This document shows positions 1-7,500 of a DNA stretch of 28,297 nt, piece after piece. Within the stretch, counting starts at the first letter, position 1; every line of letters starts with the position of its first letter. The notes beneath the pieces were generated by a model. That model was not told the DNA's origin. It made no database searches and saw nothing but the letters and a program-made list of their open reading frames with translations. The stretch comes from Oscillospiraceae bacterium. GTDB lineage: Bacteria; Bacillota_A; Clostridia; Oscillospirales; Oscillospiraceae. Location of the stretch: contig CADBKB010000006.1 in the NCBI GenBank assembly GCA_902795095.1, positions 1 through 28,297 on the forward strand, in the 5' to 3' direction. The position numbers and the translations under genes were made by a program.

Positions 1-26
1 GGGTTTCCTTTCGCGTCCAATCAAAC

Positions 27-60
27 CGTTTTCCAAACTTTTCCAAAAGTTTGGAAAACG
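27..60. repeat. Perfect 16-bp inverted repeat with a 2-nt centre
   Basis: Bases 27-42 are the exact reverse complement of bases 45-60, separated by CC. The arms are A/T-rich with short G/C runs, and no clean T-run follows on either strand, so it is not an obvious intrinsic terminator. It may be a dispersed intergenic palindrome or part of the 3' end of a gene to the left of the window. Confidence 0.6.
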
Positions 61-96
61 CACGCAGCGGGGCAAAAATACTTTTTTGACACGCTG

Positions 97-129
97 AGCG
101 CCTGCTGCAAATCGCAGCAGGCGCTTTTT
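97..129 (+). terminator. Intrinsic terminator of a gene left of the window
   Basis: A 12-bp perfect GC-rich stem (97-108 with 114-125) has a 5-nt loop and is followed by a run of T. It lies upstream of the first gene in the window, so it most likely ends a forward transcript that begins outside. Confidence 0.8.
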
Positions 130-223
130 ACGCAGTGGGCAGCGTGATGCCGGACAGTACATACAAAATGACGGAATTCTTTTTGTGGGAAATAATCAAA
201 AATCCAGGAATCCGCAAATTTGC

Positions 224-252
224 TTGCGCTGGTTCCTCTGTGATTGTAAAAT
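224..252 (+). promoter_or_regulatory. Candidate SigA promoter of the SLH esterase gene
   Basis: TTGCGC (224-229) and TAAAAT (247-252) are separated by 17 bases. This would give a leader of about 70 nt before the ATG at 332. The -35 box is imperfect, and the call rests on sequence alone. It also argues against starting translation at the in-frame GTG at 185, which would lie upstream of the promoter. Confidence 0.5.
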
Positions 253-331
253 AAACACGGAAAAACCGATACAGGCGGATTGCCGCCCCATCAAAGAGCT
301 ACTCACGCTGAATCGAGAAAAGGAGAAGATG

Positions 332-2509
332 ATGAGAAAACGATTGATCGCAGCCCTGATCTGCATCGTCATGCTGCTGGGCATGCTTCCGGCAGTAAGC
401 GCGGCTGACGAACCGGTTCCCGGGCCGGTCGTTGTCGCTGATCCGGCTTCGCCCACGGGCTACACCGGACGGTTCACCTACTATGATCCCACCGCCAGCC
501 AGGTCTATTTCTGCGGCGACCTGAACCTGAGCAATTTTGAGGATCGTTCAGACACCAGAACCTATGCGCCGAAGGAGTACAGGCCCGGTCTGACCCGCCG
601 CGGCGGCAGCCAGTTCAAGGAGCCCATGCAGAAGCTCGACGGCGGCTACTGGTACTATGAGCTGCCCCTGGCCGCCGGCGCCAACCAGTACTGGTTCAAC
701 ATTGGAAACAACAACCGCATGATGCCTGACCCCGCCAACGCGCCGAAGTGGAGCCCCAACAGCTCCGCCACCAAGGACGCCTACAACTGCGTCTATGTGC
801 CCTATGACGAGAAGCAGGGAAGCGAGCTTTTGAAGGCCCGCGAGGCGGAGCTGCCCCGGGAAACTGAGAAGGGCAGCTGGGAGTACGTGCCCTACAAGGT
901 CGGGAACAACACCTTCTACATGGGCGTCTATCTGCCCTACGGCTATGACGAAAACCGGGCCGAGCCCTACAAGACCGTCTACCTGGTCCACGGCTGGGGC
1001 CAGGATGAATCCGACTGGATGGGCATCGGCTCCGCCCCGAACATCATGGACAATCTGATCGCCGAGGACCGCACCGCGTCCGCTGTGGTGGTCTCCCTGC
1101 CGAACAACAACAATTCCATCGGCAGCCAGAACGACAAATACGCCGCGCTGTTCAATACGGTCCTGCAGCATTACAACGTCTCCGGGGATGCGAAGGATCG
1201 TGCCCTCGCGGGCCTGTCCATGGGCAGCCGCTACACCAGAGCCGTCATGGAGACCGATCCCGAGAGCTTCGGCTACTATGGCCTGTTCAGCTGCTCCGAG
1301 ACCATCACGCCCTCGACGCCGAATCTCGACAAGGCGCACATCCTCATCGGCGTCGGCGTGTTCGACGGGGCGAACTATCAGAACGCCACCACCACGAACA
1401 CCCAGAATATGGAGAAGGGCGGCTTCTTCTCCAAAACCCTGAACGTCGCGGGCGCCCACGATTTCAACACCTGGAGCCAGTTGCTGCGTATGTTCGCCGA
1501 GGACTACCTCTGGAAGCCCTGGGCCTTCGGCGATGGCACGGCGCCGGCAGTGGATAAGACCGCCCTGGCCGAGGCGATTGCGCTGTATGAATTCAAGCCG
1601 CCGATGAATTACACCGTAGAATCGATCCGGGTTCACGATGCGGCGGTCGCCCATGCAAAGGAGATCTATGCCAGGGAAGACGCCACGCAGGCCGAGGTCG
1701 ACGCTGCAGCCCAGGACCTGATCGACGCAGCTCGCGGCCTGACAGCGCCGGATTGGAGCGCTCTGGAGCCCGCCGTGGAGGCCGCCCGGAAGGTGGACAG
1801 GAGCAAGTACACCGAGGAGTCCGTGGCAGCGCTCGACGCAGCGCTGAAAACGGCCGAGGTTCTGATCGGCGAGGGAAGCGTTTTGCAGTCCGACATTGAT
1901 GCGGCTGCCGAGGCGCTGACTGCCGCCGTTTCATCCTTGGTTCCCAAGGATGAGCCGCCCTTCCTGTTCGACGACGTGCGCGACGAAGGCAAATTCTACT
2001 TCGGTCCCGTCTACTGGGCATATTTTGCCGATCCGCAGATCACCAACGGCGTGGACGCCACCCACTTCGGCCCGGACAATCCCTGCACGAGAGGCCACGT
2101 GGTGACCTTCCTGTGGCGTGCCGCCGGGTGCCCGGAGCCCGCCGCTGCGGAATCTCCCTTCACGGATCTCAAGCCCGGCGCCTTCTATGAGAAGGCCGTG
2201 GCCTGGGCCGTAGAGAAGGGCATCACCAAGGGCGCGACGGACACCACCTTCGCTCCGGATGCCACCTGCACCCGTGGACAGATCGTGACCTTCCTGTACC
2301 GCTTCAAGGATTCTCCCGCCGTGGAGAAGGCCAACAGCCCGTTCACGGACCTCAAGCCCGGCGCCTTCTACGAGGACGCCATCGCCTGGGCCGTGGCCGC
2401 CAAGGTGACCAACGGTATGACCGACACCACCTTCGTGCCCGACGGCACCTGCCTGAGAGGCCAGGTCGTCACCTTCCTCTACCGCGCCATGGACGCCGGG
2501 AAAGCGTAA
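332..2509 (+). CDS. Secreted SLH-anchored esterase (CE1/esterase D-like, feruloyl or acetyl xylan esterase type)
   Basis: This 725-residue protein is exported and probably held on the cell wall. A hydrophobic signal peptide (about residues 1-25) contains LLGMLP and ends near SAA. An N-terminal region resembling the beta-sandwich that precedes many bacterial feruloyl esterases is followed by an alpha/beta-hydrolase domain with VHGWGQDESDW. The likely triad is Ser296 in GLSMG, Asp345 in VFDG and His376 in AHDF. Two FIVAR-like helical repeats span about 408-535, and three SLH repeats span about 544-725. GGAG at 322-325 sits 6 nt before the ATG at 332; the ATG at 329 is nearly as good but closer. 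Known CE1 enzymes cut ferulate or acetyl esters from xylan; the exact substrate here is inferred. The gene ends at a strong hairpin. Confidence 0.85.
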   Translation: MRKRLIAALICIVMLLGMLPAVSAADEPVPGPVVVADPASPTGYTGRFTYYDPTASQVYFCGDLNLSNFEDRSDTRTYAPKEYRPGLTRRGGSQFKEPMQKLDGGYWYYELPLAAGANQYWFNIGNNNRMMPDPANAPKWSPNSSATKDAYNCVYVPYDEKQGSELLKAREAELPRETEKGSWEYVPYKVGNNTFYMGVYLPYGYDENRAEPYKTVYLVHGWGQDESDWMGIGSAPNIMDNLIAEDRTASAVVVSLPNNNNSIGSQNDKYAALFNTVLQHYNVSGDAKDRALAGLSMGSRYTRAVMETDPESFGYYGLFSCSETITPSTPNLDKAHILIGVGVFDGANYQNATTTNTQNMEKGGFFSKTLNVAGAHDFNTWSQLLRMFAEDYLWKPWAFGDGTAPAVDKTALAEAIALYEFKPPMNYTVESIRVHDAAVAHAKEIYAREDATQAEVDAAAQDLIDAARGLTAPDWSALEPAVEAARKVDRSKYTEESVAALDAALKTAEVLIGEGSVLQSDIDAAAEALTAAVSSLVPKDEPPFLFDDVRDEGKFYFGPVYWAYFADPQITNGVDATHFGPDNPCTRGHVVTFLWRAAGCPEPAAAESPFTDLKPGAFYEKAVAWAVEKGITKGATDTTFAPDATCTRGQIVTFLYRFKDSPAVEKANSPFTDLKPGAFYEDAIAWAVAAKVTNGMTDTTFVPDGTCLRGQVVTFLYRAMDAGKA

Positions 2510-2540
2510 TAACACAAGCTTGATACCCACATAAAAACCC

Positions 2541-2573
2541 GCCGGGGCTGCACAAGCAGCCCCGGCATTCTTT
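2541..2573 (+). terminator. Intrinsic terminator of the SLH esterase gene
   Basis: An 11-bp perfect stem (2541-2551 with 2556-2566) has a 4-nt loop and is followed by ATTCTTTAT. The same GCCGGGGCTGC stem recurs after the 4595-8692 gene. Confidence 0.8.
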
Positions 2574-2608
2574 ATGTTCAGAGAATTCTGACAACAACCA
2601 TCCCGTAG

Positions 2609-2630
2609 GGGCCGATGCCCACATCGGCCC
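2609..2630. repeat. Short intergenic palindrome
   Basis: GGGCCGATG (2609-2617) and CATCGGCCC (2622-2630) form a perfect 9-bp inverted repeat around CCCA. Intergenic elements of this style (GTAGGGG...CCCG) are common in gut clostridia as I know them, but copy number cannot be judged from one window. Confidence 0.5.
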
Positions 2631-2656
2631 GCTTGCATGGCACCAAAAGCCCGCTG

Positions 2657-2833
2657 TGCACCAAAGCCTTCCCCTCAAGTAACCGCTGATTTATTTGAAA
2701 CGCATAGCAGTTCGTTTGCGTGGCTCCCTCCCGGAGGGAGCCAAGGGCGCTGCGTGATTTGATGCCTTGTGCATCATTCGAACACGGATCACTTTATTCA
2801 GCGTTTACTCAAGGGGAAGGCTTTGACGGTGCA
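2657..2833. mobile_element. Candidate MITE of about 177 bp with long terminal inverted repeats
   Basis: The left end (about 2657-2695) and the reverse complement of the right end (about 2793-2833) both begin TGCACC. After a 3-nt gap difference both read AAAGCCTTCCCCT, then AGTAA, one mismatch, and CGCTGA. Only a few positions differ over roughly 35 bases. The interior has no credible gene and holds a 23-bp palindrome. No target-site duplication is obvious, and no transposase is in the window, so movement in trans is an inference. It fills much of the 427-base gap between the esterase gene and the regulator gene. Confidence 0.55.
2721..2743. repeat. 23-bp palindrome inside the candidate MITE
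   Basis: TGGCTCCCTCC (2721-2731) and GGAGGGAGCCA (2733-2743) are perfect inverted repeats around one base. It lies near the middle of the element bounded by the terminal inverted repeats. Confidence 0.6.
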
Positions 2834-2936
2834 GGACCGAAGGTCTGACGGAAGCGGGTGGATGCTGGACAGCGAGCCTGTGGGCATCCGGCGATCCGGG
2901 GGAAGGCACATGGGTAACACGTTGCGAAACGGCGGT

Positions 2937-4337
2937 TTATGCTCTCAAACGGTAGGTTTTGCCGGCGGGGACGACGATGCCGTCGTCGGTGAGCTCGGCG
3001 AGCAGCGCCCGCACCTGGGCCGAGGGAATGCCCAGCAGACGGCCAAGCTGTGCCGGCGTGAGGGCGGCGCGGTCGGTCAGCTCGTCGATCAGCATGGACT
3101 TCTGCGCTGCGGCTTCGATGCGCATGGGGTTTTCGGTCGGTCCGCCGGCCTTCTTTTTCCGCGGCCCGAAGCGCAGGGTGACGGTCGTCCGGTCCGGGCC
3201 GTAGCTTTGCGCGATCTCCGGCTCCGGCCAGCGCTGTTCCCGCCAGATGCGCAGGATGTTGGGAATGCCGCTGCCGGCGTGCCGGCCCACGTCGATGCGA
3301 TTGAACAGCTTTAAGAGCGTGCCGTTGCGCGGATCGGACAGGCCGCCGGTTTTGGCGGCGTCCAGGCCGATGCGAAAGCTGCCGGGGTTGGATACGGTGA
3401 CGCGGCCCGGCTCCAGGCACACCGTCAGTCCGCCCGTCCCGCGGTAGTCGGCATTGACCAGACTGTTGGTGATCGCCTCGCCTACGGCAGCGCTGACCTC
3501 CGGACCATGCTTTGCCGCGAGCCGGGGCAGCAGGCGGGCGCAGACGCGTGTGTAGAATTCATAGACGCCTCCGGACCAGTCGCCGGCGGTCGAGCAGAAG
3601 CGCTGCGCCGGATCGTCCGCTTCCTGATAGTCGAGGAAATAGCGGGGAAAGACCAGGACGATCTCCGGTTCGCTGCCGAACATCAGCAAACCCGCGGAGG
3701 TGGGGTGCAGACGTCCGTTCTCGTCGATCCCCAGGACGCCGGATCTTCTCAGAAAGTCTTCCTCCGGAAGCGACAGCCAGGGATGGTCGGGATTGGCCTG
3801 CGTCATGGCGTCCCGATAGCTGTGTACCGCGGCTTCGTTCAGGACCTCAGGTCCGAACTGCGTCCACAGGCGCAGATCCTGGGCGCGCTCGTCGGCGTCG
3901 CGGACCATGGCCTGGATCTCCTCGCGGCTGCAGCGGCAGTCGCCCTCGCCCTTGCGGCGGTAGGTGTTGAGGGGGTTGCCCTCCACATAGACGGGCTGAT
4001 AGGCCCGCTCTGCCCGGGGCACGCGGATGACCAGGATCCGGCAGCCCTCCACGGCCTCTATGGTGACGTCCGCTGGGCTGAGGATGTTGACGCTGGCCAC
4101 CCGGGGGTCGTTGACCATGGTCCAGAATTGCTGCCGCAGCCCCTCGGGATCCGGCAGATCCACCGGATGCAGGGACTTGTCCTTGTGCTCCTCCACACCG
4201 AGGAGCAATAAGCCGCCCATGGCGTTGGCAAAGGCGGAATAGGTTTCCCAGATGCTGTGGGGCAGGCCGCCCAGAGCTTTTTTCGCCTCAATACGGTTGT
4301 TCTCCGTATATTGCTCAAGATGCTTCAGATCGATCAT
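2937..4337 (-). CDS. AlbA_2 (Schlafen-type) and HATPase domain protein with C-terminal winged helix, putative regulator
   Basis: This 466-residue protein resembles clostridial ATP-binding regulators once named RecG-like. An N-terminal AlbA_2 domain (about 1-120) carries NRIEAKKALGG and FANAMGGLLLLGVEE. A GHKL-type ATPase lies around 270-390, with EAITNSLVNADYRG as the N-box, NPGSF, and RHAGSGIPNI as the distal ATP-lid motif. The last 60 residues form a winged helix (LTPAQLGRLLGIP). The start at 4337 has GGAGG 7 nt upstream. The in-frame ATG at 4367 overlaps the predicted -10 box and is rejected. It stands alone, divergent from the 1365-residue SLH protein, so local control of that gene is possible but unproven. 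Ligand and targets are unknown. Confidence 0.8.
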   Translation of the reverse strand: MIDLKHLEQYTENNRIEAKKALGGLPHSIWETYSAFANAMGGLLLLGVEEHKDKSLHPVDLPDPEGLRQQFWTMVNDPRVASVNILSPADVTIEAVEGCRILVIRVPRAERAYQPVYVEGNPLNTYRRKGEGDCRCSREEIQAMVRDADERAQDLRLWTQFGPEVLNEAAVHSYRDAMTQANPDHPWLSLPEEDFLRRSGVLGIDENGRLHPTSAGLLMFGSEPEIVLVFPRYFLDYQEADDPAQRFCSTAGDWSGGVYEFYTRVCARLLPRLAAKHGPEVSAAVGEAITNSLVNADYRGTGGLTVCLEPGRVTVSNPGSFRIGLDAAKTGGLSDPRNGTLLKLFNRIDVGRHAGSGIPNILRIWREQRWPEPEIAQSYGPDRTTVTLRFGPRKKKAGGPTENPMRIEAAAQKSMLIDELTDRAALTPAQLGRLLGIPSAQVRALLAELTDDGIVVPAGKTYRLRA

Positions 4338-4365
4338 AACGCCGCCTCCGGATCCTGTTTGCTCC

Positions 4366-4394
4366 ATTATATCAGAGTCTGCCGAAAAAGCAAA
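4366..4394 (-). promoter_or_regulatory. SigA promoter of the AlbA_2/HATPase gene
   Basis: On the reverse strand TTTGCT (4394-4389) lies 17 bases before a perfect TATAAT (4371-4366). TTGCTT with a 16-base spacer is an alternative reading. Transcription would begin about 20 nt before the ATG at 4337, which supports that start. Confidence 0.7.
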
Positions 4395-4440
4395 TCGCCG
4401 TTATGGGAGGAATCCGGATGCGGTTTTTTGAGAATCGGAC

Positions 4441-4469
4441 TTTACATCCCGCGAAAAGCTCTGTACAAT
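4441..4469 (+). promoter_or_regulatory. SigA promoter of the large SLH adhesin-like gene
   Basis: TTTACA (4441-4446) and TACAAT (4464-4469) are spaced by 17 bases. Transcription would carry a leader of about 120 nt before the start codon at 4595. Confidence 0.7.
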
Positions 4470-4543
4470 AGATACAGAAAAAGGAAGATTCCCGGACACC
4501 GGCGCTGCCGCGCCATGAATCGACGGTCCCGCGGAACGATCGA

Positions 4544-4564
4544 CAGGGGCCGCGGCGGCCCCTG
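4544..4564 (+). other. GC-rich hairpin in the 5' leader of the adhesin-like gene
   Basis: CAGGGGCCGC (4544-4553) is complementary to 4555-4564, giving a stem of at least 8 bp just upstream of the ribosome site. No T-run follows, so it is not a terminator. A role in RNA stability or translation is only a guess. Confidence 0.45.
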
Positions 4565-4594
4565 CTTGCGTTTACTGAGAAGAAAGGAGAAACT

Positions 4595-7500
4595 ATGAAA
4601 AAAAGAATACTCTGCAATCTGCTGGTCCTGGTCCTGCTGCTGGGCATGCTCCCGGTGACGGCGCTGGCCGGCGGCGGATCCCAGGTCGTCTGGAGCGAGG
4701 ATTTTGAGGATTCGGAAACCTGGAACGCATGGACGAGTATTGACGCCAACTACGACGTCTGCGGCTGGACAAGAGACGGGACAGAGGAAAGCTGCACCAT
4801 GTACAATTATGCGTGCTCACCGCGGCCGCTCGGAGAAGACGTTACGCCCGCGGCCTCGGACGACTATCTGATCTCGCCGGCCATCGAGCTGCCCCTGGAC
4901 TTTGAATACGAGCTGACCTTCGACGCCAGGATGATCCAGGCGGAGGATGGGCCTCCATACAGCCGGACCGACTTTTATGTCATCGACGCCGACTATCCGC
5001 AGTTCTCGCAGAGCATGAAGAACATGCCGTACCTGTGCTTCGAACAGGTGATGCCCTATCCGAATGAAGGCTGGAAGTCCTACCGCTTCGATCTGACGGC
5101 TTACGCCGGGAAGAAGATCTGCCTGGTTTTCCACCACATCGATCAGACAGCCAACCAGTACCAGCTGGATAACTTCCAGCTCACGCAGTACGAATACGAT
5201 TCCCACATCGAGCGCATCTGCGTGACCAATGTGCCCGAGCCGGAGGTCGGCCTGAGCGTGGAGGACATGCGCGAATCCGGCATTGTCATCGCCGATACGG
5301 TGAATCTGGCCCTGGTGCCGGGCAGCCTGGAATACTACAAAACGGTCAATGAGCACTATGAGCTGGTGACCGGCGCCTTTGAGGACGGCGGGGAGTATGA
5401 CGTCGTATTCCAGCTTCAGGTGAAGGATGGCGCCTTCACCTATGCCGACGCCATCGGCTCGGTCAACGGCAGAAAGGCATTCGTGACGCTGGATGACAAG
5501 GGCACGGAAGACGACGCGGACGATATCATCGAGATCGGCTACTATTACGGGTATCTCCATGCGCCGCAGAAGCCTCTGGACACCCTGCCCCTGTTCCTGA
5601 CCCCGCCGGTGGCCGGAAAAACGCCGGACTTTGAAGCGTATCCGAGAACCGACGCTTTCACGAAGACGGCGCTCTATTGGTGCGAAGTCTACGAAGATTA
5701 CTCTGAGAGCCCCATGATGAGCGCCTCGGACCATTATGAAGCCGGCAAGCGCTACCGCTGCTATTTTGAACTCAAGCCCGACGAAGGCTTCTGCTTTACC
5801 GATCATGTTCAGGCCATTGTCAACGGGGACACAGCCCTGCGGCACGACGCCGGCCTCTCCGACGGCGGCCTCTGGTTCTTCGCCGATTACGAGGCGCTCG
5901 AGGACGATTCCTGCACCATCCGCTTCTGCACTGAGTACGGCGATACGCCCGCGCCGATCACCGGGCGCATCGGCGCGTGGATGCAGCTGCCCCACCTGCC
6001 GGATCAGCCGAATGCGAAATTCGCCGGCTGGGGCTTCCAGGTGGACGCCGGCGCAAGCGATGCGATGAACGGCAGCCTCCTCTTCTCCGGATCGCGCACC
6101 CTCTATGCCATCTGGCTGGACGCCATCACCGCGCCGGAGGTGGGGATCTGCACCTACGGCGCGGGCTCCGACGCTTTCCATACCACCGTCGTCATCGATC
6201 CCTATGCGGATTTCAGCGTCGTGGAGCAGGTGCCGCACGAGCCCGTGCTCTGGTGGACCGACAAGGCCGACGTGGGGAAGCCCGGCCTGCGCTTCCGGGG
6301 CCAGTTCGACGCAGCAGAGACCTATTACGGTCAGCTGCTGCTCGAGGCGGACGGAGACCATTATTTCGCCGAAGATGCGGCGCAGGCCATGGCGTTCTCC
6401 GGCGCTGAGCCGGACCAGGCCGACGTGAATGCCCAGCAGATGTGCATCGACTTCCATCTGGACGTGCCGGGCGACAAGACCCTCCAATCCGCCAGGATCT
6501 GCGTGCCCACCCGGATCCCCGGCTACCCCGTGGACGCGACCACGAACATCGGCGTCTACAGCCTGACGCCCGGTGTGAACGCGGAACCCTCCACCGGCCT
6601 GTGGGCCCAGAAGGAGGACGTCGGCGACTATACCAACGTTTATGTGGGCAGCCAGAAGCCCGGCCAGACTTATTACGGCGAATTCATCCTGCGGCCCACC
6701 GGGTCTGTGATCATCAACGAGGACATCCAGCTCACCATCGACGGCGCTTCGGAGATCAGCCGCTATACCCGCGACGACGCGCCGGGTCTCGTGTTTGTGA
6801 TCTATGCGGTGAAGATCATGGATACCTACGGCTTCACCGCCGTTCGCCGCTCCACGGACAACACCTATCCCTGCGGCTGGTTCCACGCCGACTTTGAGTC
6901 CAGGTGGTCGACCCTCTTCGACTTTGCCTTCGTCCCCGGCGGCGATCACTGGATCAAGGCCATGGCCGAGCCGGGCTATGTCTTCCTGGAATGGCGGAAG
7001 AACGACGGCTCGGAGCAGGTGATCAGCAAGGACAACCCCTATTTCTTCACCCTGGACAACAACGACTGGAACATCCAGGCGGTGTTCGCGCCGACCCACA
7101 CCGTCAGCTTCCTCAATGCCCACGGCGAGCCCCCCGCGGACCAGACAGTGGTGGACGGCGGCCTTGCGACCGAGCCCAAGGGCCTGACGGCGGACGACTA
7201 CATCTTCCAGGGCTGGTTCTCCGATTCCGCATGTACGCAGGCATATGATTTCTCCACGCCCGTCACCGGAGATCTGATCCTCTACACCGGCTGGAAATAC
7301 GCCCCGGGCACGGTTGCCACGGATAAGACGGACCTGAACGAAGCCATTGCAGACGCCGGGAAGATTGAAACCGAGCATTACACCGACGAAAGTGTGGCAG
7401 CCTTCCAGGCGGCCCTTGAGGCAGCCGAAGGGGTGCAGTCCGATCCCAATGCTTCGCAAGCCGCCATCGATGCGGCCCTCGAAAACCTGAACAACGCCGT

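Noticed and set aside
185..331. N-terminal extension of the esterase gene from the GTG at 185
   Set aside because: It would place about 49 charged residues before a perfect signal peptide and lies upstream of the likely promoter; the ribosome site points to 329/332.
1550..1940. FIVAR-type repeats as nucleotide-level tandem repeats
   Set aside because: Similarity is at protein level only; the DNA has diverged and shows no tandem array.
4544..4564. Leader hairpin as a riboswitch or terminator
   Set aside because: No T-run follows and no known riboswitch core was seen; only the hairpin itself can be supported.
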